Shown here: one piece after another, positions 1-5,534 of the stretch
Layout of the letters: each line of letters opens with the position of its first letter
How positions within the stretch are numbered: the stretch's first letter is position 1
Assembly (NCBI GenBank): GCA_030671165.1
Contig: DAOVAG010000067.1
Location: 1 to 5,534, forward strand
Direction of reading: 5' to 3'
Origin: Candidatus Bathyarchaeota archaeon
Lineage (GTDB): Archaea > Thermoproteota > Bathyarchaeia > RBG-16-48-13 > GCA-020355125
Length of the DNA: 5,534 bases
Notes under the pieces: generated by a model
What the model saw: only the letters and a program-made list of their open reading frames with translations
Databases searched by the model: none
What the model was told of the DNA's origin: nothing
Position numbers and translations under genes: made by a program

Positions 1-903
1 CAAGAAACGGAAACAACAACGATTTATTTAATGACATATCATTCTGGGAAATGTTCTGCTAATTGTGTTTTTTGCGCTCAAGCACGGTCCAGTACTAGTA
101 GAGCTGATATGCTATCACGGGTTACGTGGCCATTATTTCCCGTAGAGAATGTAATTGATCGCATTAAAGTGGTTGGAAGCGGAAACCGCGTCAAAAGAGT
201 CTGCATTCAAACCATGAATTATCCGGGTGTATTCAAAGAAATGTTAGCTCTAATCAAAAAAATCAATTCAATGAGCAGTTTACCCATTTCCCTTTCCTGT
301 CAACCTTTGAATAAGGAACAGATTCAGAATCTGATAAATGCTGGAGTTAATAGAATTGGAATTTCTTTTGATGCTGCCACTAAGGAATTGTTTAATAAAA
401 CCAAGGGTTCTTCAAGCGGAGGACCCTATGTATGGGAGAAACATATGGAAGGTTTAAAAAACGCGATCCGTATTCTTGGGAAGGGAAAGGTTACCACACA
501 TTTTATAGTAGGTCTTGGAGAAAATGATCGTGAGCTTATCGAAATTATTCAAAAGATGGTAAATATTGGTGTACACCCAAGTCTTTTTGCGTTCACACCT
601 ATACCTGGAACAAGTCAGGAAAATAGACCTCGACCTTCGATTCGTCGATATAGAAAAATACAGTTGGCACAGTACTTGATAACTACTGGTAAAGCTAAGT
701 ATGAAGACATCGTTTTTGATATGGATAGTAACATTGTAGACTTTAAACTCAAAGAGAGTTTGATAAGAGAAATAGTGAAAACTGGTCTTCCATTTATGAC
801 ATCGGGGTGCTCAGGGTGTAATAGACCCTATTATAATGAAAAGCCTAGTGGTCCATTGTACAATTACCCCTTTAATCCTGTTATCAATCATCAAGAAAAA
901 TAG
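1..903 (+). CDS. Biotin-synthase-like radical SAM protein, probable LipS-type lipoyl synthase subunit (5' partial)
   Basis: The frame is open from the first base, so the gene starts upstream; 300 residues are visible. The ATG at 31 lies within the first TIM-barrel strand (TTTIYLMTY) and is unlikely to be the start. Numbering from the first codon, the radical SAM cluster motif CSANCVFC supplies C18, C22 and C25, followed by the BioB-like AQARSS. Further cysteines are C68 (RVCIQTMN), C100 (SLSCQPL) and a C-terminal pair C270/C273 (TSGCSGCNRPYYNE). KVTTHFIVGLGE (163-174) matches the BioB KVCSGGIVGLGE segment. Family knowledge: biotin-synthase-related radical SAM proteins include LipS1 and LipS2, which together form the lipoyl synthase characterised in Thermococcus; they cleave SAM and insert sulfur at C6/C8 of a protein-bound octanoyl chain. 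Inference: the adjacent lipoate ligase gene favours LipS over biotin synthase. I cannot tell LipS1 from LipS2. Expected to be cytosolic and oxygen-sensitive. Confidence 0.8.
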   Translation, partial: QETETTTIYLMTYHSGKCSANCVFCAQARSSTSRADMLSRVTWPLFPVENVIDRIKVVGSGNRVKRVCIQTMNYPGVFKEMLALIKKINSMSSLPISLSCQPLNKEQIQNLINAGVNRIGISFDAATKELFNKTKGSSSGGPYVWEKHMEGLKNAIRILGKGKVTTHFIVGLGENDRELIEIIQKMVNIGVHPSLFAFTPIPGTSQENRPRPSIRRYRKIQLAQYLITTGKAKYEDIVFDMDSNIVDFKLKESLIREIVKTGLPFMTSGCSGCNRPYYNEKPSGPLYNYPFNPVINHQEK

Positions 904-909
904 ATCATT

Positions 910-913
910 GGAG
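910..913 (+). promoter_or_regulatory. Shine-Dalgarno site deciding the TTG start of the lipoate ligase
   Basis: GGAG lies nine bases before the TTG at 923 and just after the stop of the upstream radical SAM gene. It supports translation of the ligase from TTG 923. The in-frame ATG at 836 would overlap the upstream gene by 68 bases and add a non-homologous N-terminus. Confidence 0.6.
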
Positions 914-922
914 AATATTGGA

Positions 923-1726
923 TTGGCAGAAGAATGGCGGATAATTGATTTAGATGTTAACGATGCTTATATGAATATGGCAATTGATGAGGCAATATTG
1001 ACTGCAAGAATAAAAGAGTTAGTACCTAATACTCTACGTTTTTATCTATGGAAGCCTTCAGCAGTTTCAATAGGACGGTTTCAGAATGTCTTCAATGAAA
1101 TCCAAATTGAAAACTGTCAAAGACAGGGAATAGACATAGTACGGAGAATAACTGGTGGAGGAGCAGTCTACCACGATTTTAAAGGTGAAATTACATACAG
1201 CGTCATTATTAAAAAAGAAGACTTAGAAACAAACGACGTAATTGAATCTTACAACATTATATGCAATGGACTAATAGAAACCACAAAAATTCTAGGTTTA
1301 AAGGCCAGTTTTCAACCAGGCAATCAAAGAAACTGTCCCAACCTAGTAATTGGTGGTAAAAAAATTTCTGGAAGTTCCCAACGTCATAAAGAGGGAGTCA
1401 TTCTTCAACATGGTACATTTCTTCTGGATATAGATCTTGTCAAAATGTTTACTTTTCTCCGAGTTCCATGGGCTAAGACTATCACAGATGTAATATGTGT
1501 CGCTAGAGAAAAAATTACATCTATCAAAAACGAACTTATATTAAACATTCAAGTTGAAAATATTCACAATACGCTTATTGAGGGATTTCAAAAAGGATTC
1601 AATGTTAAATTTCCTAAAGAGGAAATGTTAACATTATACGAACAAAAATTAGCTGAAAAGCTTAAATTTGAAAAATATTGCACAAAGAACTGGAATTTCG
1701 AAAGATTACTGGAGAAAAAAACGTAG
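923..1726 (+). CDS. lplA: Lipoate/octanoate-protein ligase A, catalytic domain protein
   Basis: A protein of about 267 residues of the BPL/LplA cofactor transferase fold. It would activate lipoate or octanoate with ATP and transfer it to a lysine of a lipoyl-domain protein in the cytosol. Visible from TTG 923: an N-terminus EEWRIIDLDVNDAYMNMAIDEAI typical in outline of the family (shown here in two parts, EEWRIIDLDVNDAY then MNMAIDEAI); YLWKPSAVSIGRFQN at 41-55; the lipoate-binding loop RRITGGGAVYHD at 74-85; GGKKISGSSQ with the probable catalytic Lys147; and QHGTFLLD at 162-169. The helical tail ends in KYCTKNWNFERL, as in archaeal LplA proteins. The length fits the catalytic domain only, as in Thermoplasma LplA, which needs a separate LplB; no LplB is present here. 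It follows the LipS-like gene after 19 bases, so the two are probably cotranscribed. The start is inferred from spacing and family alignment. An octanoyltransferase role is a less likely alternative, since the lysine ligase motif is intact. Confidence 0.85.
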   Translation: MAEEWRIIDLDVNDAYMNMAIDEAILTARIKELVPNTLRFYLWKPSAVSIGRFQNVFNEIQIENCQRQGIDIVRRITGGGAVYHDFKGEITYSVIIKKEDLETNDVIESYNIICNGLIETTKILGLKASFQPGNQRNCPNLVIGGKKISGSSQRHKEGVILQHGTFLLDIDLVKMFTFLRVPWAKTITDVICVAREKITSIKNELILNIQVENIHNTLIEGFQKGFNVKFPKEEMLTLYEQKLAEKLKFEKYCTKNWNFERLLEKKT

Positions 1727-1746
1727 AAAAATAGAGATCGAAATCA

Positions 1747-1784
1747 TGTTTTTGAAAAAACAGTTAAAGTTATTAAAAATATAT
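1747..1784. terminator. Possible bidirectional terminator between convergent genes
   Basis: The 86-base gap between the ligase stop and the 3' end of the minus-strand operon contains TGTTTTT/AAAAACA (1747-1753 and 1756-1762), which could fold into a weak hairpin. It also has oligo-T runs on both strands: TTTTT at 1749-1753 on the plus strand, and T runs complementary to 1755-1760 and 1774-1778 on the minus strand. Archaeal termination mainly needs T-rich tracts, so both operons could end here. This is weak evidence in such AT-rich DNA. Confidence 0.3.
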
Positions 1785-1812
1785 TTTACACACAATCTTA
1801 TCGAATGTATCT

Positions 1813-2220
1813 TCAAAATTTATTTTGTGTTGTAGTAAGCCAATTAATTAGTTGGTTTGGATCATCACATCTTAATTCAACTCTAATTGGACCTAAAGGA
1901 GATTCACTTTCTGGTTCACAAAAGGAAATATGATTAACATATGCTACTTGCTTATTTAGATAAAAAGTAATAGAGTTACCGCTTACACTGTTAATCAGAA
2001 CTTTTCTAGCTATGTTCAGGATTCTCTCCTGTCTAAGTCTTTCGCTAAATTTTGTTAATCCCTCTCTTCCTTCGATTTCAGCAATAATATAATTCTTTTC
2101 AAGTTTAGAAACAGCATTCAAGGATGTATAGTCAAAAAAGTTATTAATCGCTATTTCTATCTTCTCTGAGTTCTCAGTTGGGTTAATCTCCACTGTAATA
2201 ATTCCTGATATTTCATTCAT
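1813..2220 (-). CDS. UPF0201 family protein (archaeal, COG1931-like)
   Basis: A complete 135-residue protein, the usual size for this archaeal family. Recognisable conserved parts are VEINPTENSEKIEIAI near the N-terminus (10-25), IEGREGLTKFSERLRQERI (49-67), the loop FYLNKQVAYVNHISFCEPES (86-105), SPLGPIRVEL (107-116) and the C-terminal DDPNQLINWLT (119-129). There is no signal peptide or membrane segment, so it is cytosolic. The family's biochemical role is not established; it is often labelled an RNA-binding-domain protein, which I cannot confirm from sequence. Its ATG sits inside the end of the upstream UPF0200 gene, sharing ATGAATGA, so the two are translationally coupled. UPF0200 and UPF0201 are fused in some archaea (for example Archaeoglobus AF_1395), which supports a joint function, perhaps with UPF0200 supplying nucleotide-dependent activity. 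Confidence 0.85.
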   Translation of the reverse strand: MNEISGIITVEINPTENSEKIEIAINNFFDYTSLNAVSKLEKNYIIAEIEGREGLTKFSERLRQERILNIARKVLINSVSGNSITFYLNKQVAYVNHISFCEPESESPLGPIRVELRCDDPNQLINWLTTTQNKF

Positions 2221-2767
2221 TTATATTCGCCTTCATGAAACTTCGAACTCTGCTTGTGAATCGACGAAGATTTCCTTCATTTGTGATGACATGATCAGCC
2301 ATTGCTATCACGGGACCTATCCCTACACTGAGTTCCCTGAAGTCTCTATCTGCAAAAATTGTCCAGTTTGATGGATCATCACTTCTTCCTCGGTTAAATA
2401 TTCTGTGAAACCGGGTTTTGGGAGAAGAATGAATTGAGAGCAGCTTAAATTTGGGGAAAGTTTTCCTGAACAGTTTAACCTCTGCGAGACTTCGAATTCC
2501 ATCAACGATTATTTCTTGACTTTTAACAGTTTTAATCTTTTGAATACATTTCTCAGCTACAGCATCTTGACCCTCTTCCGCTCGGATCTCAAGCATAATC
2601 TTACCAATATTCTCTGAAGTGGGCTTTAATCCTTTTTTTTCTACTGCTTCACGGATGATATCTCCCATTATCACAATGGAGAAGCCGAGTTTCACCGCTA
2701 CATCATCTACAATACTTTTACCTGAACCAGGCATCCCAACCACACCGATTACAGTTTTGTTTCTCAA
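2213..2767 (-). CDS. UPF0200 family P-loop nucleotide kinase-like ATPase
   Basis: A 184-residue cytosolic protein with the P-loop NTPase fold of small nucleotide and dephospho-CoA kinases. Visible: a Walker A motif GMPGSGKS at 11-18; a substrate-side segment MGDIIREAV (34-42); a Walker-B-like strand EIIVDGIRSLAEV (85-97) whose DGIRS is characteristic of UPF0200; a lid-like basic stretch NRGRSDDP (125-132); and RDFRELSVGIGPVIAMADHVI (141-161) followed by a conserved TNEGN. Archaeal proteins of this family are often annotated as dephospho-CoA kinase-like, but most archaea use an unrelated GTP-dependent enzyme for that step, so the substrate is uncertain. The start is TTG at 2767: an in-frame stop lies just upstream, no in-frame ATG precedes the P-loop, and GGAG lies about 11 bases away. 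It overlaps the UPF0201 gene by 8 bases, forming an operon. Confidence 0.85.
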   Translation of the reverse strand: MRNKTVIGVVGMPGSGKSIVDDVAVKLGFSIVIMGDIIREAVEKKGLKPTSENIGKIMLEIRAEEGQDAVAEKCIQKIKTVKSQEIIVDGIRSLAEVKLFRKTFPKFKLLSIHSSPKTRFHRIFNRGRSDDPSNWTIFADRDFRELSVGIGPVIAMADHVITNEGNLRRFTSRVRSFMKANINE

Positions 2768-2771
2768 AACA

Positions 2772-2822
2772 TTATCTTCTCCAAGCCATCATTTCTTGTT
2801 CTAAATTACATTTAATCAACAT
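2772..2822 (-). CDS. Possible 16-codon upstream ORF (leader peptide candidate)
   Basis: On the minus strand an ATG at 2822 preceded by CTTGGAAGATA opens a frame encoding MLIKCNLEQEMMAWRR. Its TAA stop ends four bases before the TTG start of the UPF0200 gene. The upstream bases repeat those in front of the UPF0200 start, so a ribosome could plausibly initiate here. Its close coupling to a weak TTG start would suit translational control or reinitiation. The frame is short and could be chance; if transcription starts from a more proximal promoter it would not be in the mRNA. Confidence 0.25.
   Translation of the reverse strand: MLIKCNLEQEMMAWRR
2779..2782 (-). promoter_or_regulatory. Shine-Dalgarno site for the UPF0200 TTG start
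   Basis: GGAG on the minus strand, about 11 bases ahead of the TTG at 2767. It is the only plausible ribosome-binding site for this frame and supports the TTG as start codon. The nearby ATG (2770-2772) is out of frame and stops after two codons. Confidence 0.5.
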
Positions 2823-2872
2823 TATCTTCCAAGGCTAAGTTATTCAACTTATTTAATATCTATTTTTTAAAA

Positions 2873-2890
2873 GATTTTATAGTTCTTAAT
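2873..2890 (-). promoter_or_regulatory. Candidate BRE/TATA promoter of the UPF0200-UPF0201 operon
   Basis: On the minus strand ATTAA, which fits the archaeal BRE purine-N-W-A-A pattern, is followed two bases later by ACTATAAAA. A start site about 25 bases downstream would fall near 2853. That gives a leader of about 85 bases containing the repeat and the upstream ORF. A weaker TATA-like TTAAAT around 2810-2816 would instead give a short leader. The choice cannot be made from sequence alone. Confidence 0.35.
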
Positions 2891-3155
2891 TGTCCATGTA
2901 GTACTTCTTTAAAGAGAAAAGACTGTGAAAGTACATAAATGGTATCGTTCCTCATAGATCTAACATTTTACAATATAGTCAACTTGCTGCAAATAAATGT
3001 AAACATTATTGGTTTCCTAACAGTCATACTTGTATTACTCTTAGTACCGGTTTTTAACCATTTTATTAATATTTGTCCATATCGAAGGACTTGTACATTA
3101 TTTTGTTTAAAAAAGATTTTTTCTAGCTTTAATCTCCTTTAAGACGTGATAAATC
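2891..3155. other. AT-rich divergent intergenic region with no supported gene
   Basis: Between the two candidate promoters I see no tRNA, rRNA or recognisable protein. It holds a perfect 10-base palindrome TCTTTAAAGA (2906-2915), a GTACTT/AAGTAC inverted pair (2901-2906 and 2929-2934), and AAAAAA-GA-TTTTTT (3109-3122). A 67-codon plus-strand frame at 2939-3142 begins with ATG and is very hydrophobic (GFLTVILVLLLVPVFNHF). It lacks a ribosome-binding site and looks like AT-rich chance coding. The palindrome could be an operator for either flanking gene, but nothing shows this. Confidence 0.45.
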
Positions 3156-3170
3156 GTAAATCTTTTTATT
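3156..3170 (+). promoter_or_regulatory. BRE/TATA promoter of the FtsX-type permease gene
   Basis: GTAAA, a good match to the archaeal BRE, is followed two bases later by the T/A-rich box TTTTTATT (3163-3170). Transcription would be expected to start about 25 bases downstream, near 3192-3195. That leaves a leader of roughly 8-11 bases before the ATG at 3203. No Shine-Dalgarno site lies within normal distance of that ATG (the nearest GGAG is at 3171), which fits a nearly leaderless transcript. Confidence 0.5.
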
Positions 3171-3202
3171 GGAGTTTAACCACAAAATCTGCTGATTCTT
3201 CA

Positions 3203-5534
3203 ATGAACGAAGTTAAACGTGTAAAAGGTTTTATAATACCAGTAATCTGTTTTCTAATATTATTTCCCCTAGTTAACTATAATGCTCGTGCGGTAAACTC
3301 TACTCTCATTGAGGGATGGGTAATTGATGGATTGACTGACCAGCCCATTGGAAACGCTACAGTTCAACTTTGGGATACAACACTTGGTTCTTCATCAATA
3401 TGGATTTTAGTTGAAGATGCAAGGACCGATCTTGATGGTTATTATTCAATCAATATTGAGCGGGAGTTCCAATGTCGTGTTTATGTTTACCACAATGATT
3501 CGAGCTCTCCAGGTTTCGACTATGTCCCTTCATTCCAAGATTTTTATTTTTCAGGAGAGAAACAGCTAATACATAAGCTAAAACCGGGAGGTTCCATCAT
3601 TTTTGAGGGAATATTGCGAATTGTTGAATCCATAAAACCTGCTGATGTCTTTGGTTTTACAGTTTTAGATCCAGATACAGGTTCTCGACCAGGTGATGAA
3701 GGAGATGTTTATGATTATGGTACAGAACCTCAATATCATAATTTCCTTAGTTTAGATCCCCAACACATAATCGTACCAGCAAACACGCCTATAGAGATTA
3801 TGGTTAATGCTACAATATCTGGTGATAATGGGGTAATGCAGCGGGCCTTTCTTGTGAATCAGGCAGCACCATTCATTTTGGAAAAAGGGGAGAAAAAACA
3901 AGTTAGTATTGATGATTCATTATTACAATTCAATATAGATTTGGTAGAAAACGAGGTAGAACTCATAGATGAAGCACTTATAGATGTAGAAGAGAAAGGA
4001 TTCTACACCAGACTTGAAAGAAAGGATTTTGCAAAAGTTAAAGATCTTATTGATGGAGCGAAAAGAAAACTAACGGAAGGTGCCTTCGATGAAAGTTACG
4101 CTGATCTACGTGAAGGATACATATATACCGTACAAATTAATCAGAGAATTAATGAAATATTTTCAGATGCATCTTCGTCTGTTGCAATCTTGACGCTATT
4201 TCTAACGTTGACTGCAATGGTTTTATCATCCTTCCTTTTTGAACGATGGCCTTTGAAAATAATAGCCACTTGCATCATCGCCTCAGCTTTTCTGATAGTG
4301 TTGTTCTATACATATCCTGGACTTAGAATTATTCAAACATCTGCGTTTTTAATTGATATCGGTTTATCATTGGGGATCTCCATTTCTGCTTCCTTTATTT
4401 TTTCACGGTTCATGGAGAAAAAAATTAGTTCAATATTCTCAATGGCAAAGCTAAATCTTAGACGGCGAAAACTTCGTTTCATGCTTACAGTAATATCAGT
4501 AGCTGTCTTAACGATGAGCTTTGTGACATTAACATCTTTCTCGACAGGTTATGGACTCACAAGCACCTCAATGGGTAACTTATCTTTGAATTCTGAAGGG
4601 TTGCTTATAAAGAAGTCTTTGGCACCAGATCTACCATTAACTATCACATTTATTCCTCTCGATTTCTCAACAATTAATTGGTTACAAGACAAATCTGAGG
4701 TCATTGGAGTAGCGCCTAAGTTGGAAAATATTCCAAATTTAGGAAATATTGGATCTTTATCCTCTTTAAATGACTCATCTAAGAAAATTTCGGTTTTTGG
4801 TATCCTTGGAATCGAACCCGACAGTGAAGCAGCAGTCACACATATTGATGATATTATCGTTGATGGCAGATACTTAGATGTCTTAAATGAAAATGAGATA
4901 CTTCTAAGCATCACAACAGCAGAGTTATTAAACGCTAAGATAGGAGACGAATTGCAACTGATTAGTAAAGTGTCAACGATGAAGGTTACTCTAGTCGGTC
5001 TCTTTGATGACTATAAATTTAGTCAGATTAAGGACATCGATACAAAACCATTGATACCTAAAAAACTTGTTATGCAAAATACAGAGAAACCAACAATCGA
5101 AATTGAACCTTGTGATTCTTCAGAAGTAGTTATTATGAATTGGAAGACAGCTAATCTTTTTGGAGGAGTTTTACTCTCAAGAATAGATGTCCAGCTTGTA
5201 GATCCAAAATTGGCTCTCTCTATCGCTCGTCAGATTGCATTAGAACGTGATCTGTTAGTCTGGTCTTCTTATGATGGGCAGATATATAAAACGGGCTTAG
5301 GAGAATATCTTGAAACAAGCGGATCGTCCATTATAATTCCATGGATCATTGTCATTTTGAACGTTATTATTACAATGTTGAATGCTATCTTTGAGCGTAG
5401 AAAAGAGATAGCCATTCTTTCCTCAGTAGGACTTAATCCATCACACATCGGGAGCCTCTTCATGGCTGAAGCGGCTATCATAGGAATCGTTGGTGGTGGA
5501 GTGGGATATTTATTGGGAATAGGTGGGTACCAAG
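3203..5534 (+). CDS. FtsX/MacB-type ABC transporter permease with extracytoplasmic regulatory-like domain (3' partial)
   Basis: My own translation gives 777 residues with no stop, running off the window. Residues 1-30 look like a signal peptide (basic VKR, hydrophobic FIIPVICFLILFPLV, ending ARA). Residues 33-130 resemble a carboxypeptidase-regulatory-like beta sandwich (EGWVIDGLTDQPIGNATVQL, then TDLDGYYSI). A charged helical stalk spans about 245-320. Likely membrane segments are 325-347, 352-370, 379-401, 424-446, 707-729 and 753-773. A MacB-like extracytoplasmic domain lies between 447 and 706. ERRKEIAILSSVGLNPSHIG (731-750) is the diagnostic FtsX cytoplasmic loop. With a cleaved signal peptide, the basic linker KLNLRRRKLR falls inside, in line with the positive-inside rule. 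Extracytoplasmic NxS/T sequons occur at N32, N51, N98, N202, N459 and N523. Such permeases pair with a MacB/LolD-like ATPase for export or mechanotransmission; none is in view and the substrate is unknown. Confidence 0.85.
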   Translation, partial: MNEVKRVKGFIIPVICFLILFPLVNYNARAVNSTLIEGWVIDGLTDQPIGNATVQLWDTTLGSSSIWILVEDARTDLDGYYSINIEREFQCRVYVYHNDSSSPGFDYVPSFQDFYFSGEKQLIHKLKPGGSIIFEGILRIVESIKPADVFGFTVLDPDTGSRPGDEGDVYDYGTEPQYHNFLSLDPQHIIVPANTPIEIMVNATISGDNGVMQRAFLVNQAAPFILEKGEKKQVSIDDSLLQFNIDLVENEVELIDEALIDVEEKGFYTRLERKDFAKVKDLIDGAKRKLTEGAFDESYADLREGYIYTVQINQRINEIFSDASSSVAILTLFLTLTAMVLSSFLFERWPLKIIATCIIASAFLIVLFYTYPGLRIIQTSAFLIDIGLSLGISISASFIFSRFMEKKISSIFSMAKLNLRRRKLRFMLTVISVAVLTMSFVTLTSFSTGYGLTSTSMGNLSLNSEGLLIKKSLAPDLPLTITFIPLDFSTINWLQDKSEVIGVAPKLENIPNLGNIGSLSSLNDSSKKISVFGILGIEPDSEAAVTHIDDIIVDGRYLDVLNENEILLSITTAELLNAKIGDELQLISKVSTMKVTLVGLFDDYKFSQIKDIDTKPLIPKKLVMQNTEKPTIEIEPCDSSEVVIMNWKTANLFGGVLLSRIDVQLVDPKLALSIARQIALERDLLVWSSYDGQIYKTGLGEYLETSGSSIIIPWIIVILNVIITMLNAIFERRKEIAILSSVGLNPSHIGSLFMAEAAIIGIVGGGVGYLLGIGGYQ

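Larger units (their letters stand above)
2768..2833. repeat. Imperfect direct repeat duplicating the ribosome-binding-site region
   Basis: AACATTATCTTC occurs exactly at 2768-2779 and again at 2818-2829, 50 bases apart. Allowing a two-base gap the match extends through CCAAG (to 2785 and 2833). Read on the minus strand, the copies are CTTGGAGAAGATAATGTT directly before the UPF0200 TTG start, and CTTGGAAGATAATGTT at the start of the small upstream ORF. Both contain a purine-rich Shine-Dalgarno-like core and an ATG. Sequence between the copies is poorly conserved, so this is either an old tandem duplication or a pair of binding sites. Confidence 0.5.

Noticed and set aside
31..33. ATG at 31 as the start of the radical SAM gene
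   Set aside because: The frame is open to the window edge, and the residues before this Met form the expected first barrel strand, so the gene starts upstream.
1..903. True biotin synthase (BioB) or canonical LipA
   Set aside because: The third BioB auxiliary cysteine is absent, the C-terminal CxxC is not a BioB feature, there are no biotin genes nearby, and the neighbour is a lipoate ligase. The LipA CX4CX5C motif is not visible, although the true N-terminus is outside the window.
836..922. ATG at 836 as the start of the lipoate ligase, adding 29 residues
   Set aside because: It overlaps the end of the radical SAM gene by 68 bases, lacks a ribosome-binding site, and the extra residues do not resemble the family. 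TTG at 923 has GGAG at the right distance and gives the expected N-terminus.
2323..2804. Alternative frames inside the UPF0200 gene on both strands (2323-2505 minus, 2619-2804 plus)
   Set aside because: They lie over a gene with clear P-loop and family motifs and have no features of their own.
2939..3142. 67-codon hydrophobic plus-strand frame
   Set aside because: No Shine-Dalgarno or well-placed TATA box, no recognisable family, and a composition (Phe, Leu, Ile, Asn) expected from random AT-rich DNA. A small membrane protein is not excluded.
1727..3202. CRISPR array, tRNA or mobile element in the non-coding stretches
   Set aside because: There are no regularly spaced repeats beyond one pair, no cloverleaf-like elements, and no terminal inverted repeats or transposase fragments.
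4549..5481. Minus-strand open frames at 4549-4914 and 5269-5481
   Set aside because: They are antisense to the continuous permease frame, which carries a recognisable FtsX motif; their translations are low-complexity and unrecognisable.

Overview
The window is AT-rich and looks archaeal. It holds two small protein families known essentially only from archaea (UPF0200 and UPF0201), a lipoate-assembly pair of the type described in archaea, Shine-Dalgarno sites next to TTG starts, and BRE/TATA-like promoters instead of bacterial -35/-10 boxes. The last gene, a large FtsX/MacB-type permease with an extracytoplasmic regulatory-like domain, resembles proteins common in uncultured lineages such as Bathyarchaeia. 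That placement is an inference; no rRNA or other phylogenetic marker is present.

Left part (1-1726, + strand): a lipoate module. The window opens inside a biotin-synthase-like radical SAM gene, very probably one half of the two-protein LipS1/LipS2 lipoyl synthase. Nineteen bases after its stop, behind a GGAG site, a TTG-initiated gene encodes a lipoate/octanoate-protein ligase catalytic domain. Together they would attach an octanoyl or lipoyl group to a carrier protein (glycine cleavage H protein or a 2-oxoacid dehydrogenase E2) and insert sulfur. The other LipS subunit, the ligase accessory protein LplB and the carrier protein are not in the window.

Middle (1813-2767, - strand): a two-gene operon converging on the lipoate genes. 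A P-loop nucleotide kinase-like protein (UPF0200) is followed, with an 8-base overlap, by a UPF0201 protein. The two families are fused into one polypeptide in some archaea, so they probably act together, but their job is not established. The leader of this operon carries an imperfect duplication of the ribosome-binding-site region and a possible 16-codon upstream ORF.

Divergent intergenic region (2768-3202): candidate promoters at both ends, and no convincing gene between them.

Right part (3203 to the window end, + strand): one long reading frame, open through the right edge. It has a signal peptide, an extracytoplasmic carboxypeptidase-regulatory-like beta domain, a helical stalk, three transmembrane segments, and then a MacB/FtsX permease core that is cut off by the window. 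Its ATPase partner would be expected elsewhere.

Nothing in the window looks like a CRISPR array, transposon, phage or tRNA/rRNA gene. The most interesting points are the altered auxiliary-cluster cysteine pattern of the LipS-like enzyme, the duplicated leader of the UPF0200 operon, and the composite permease.
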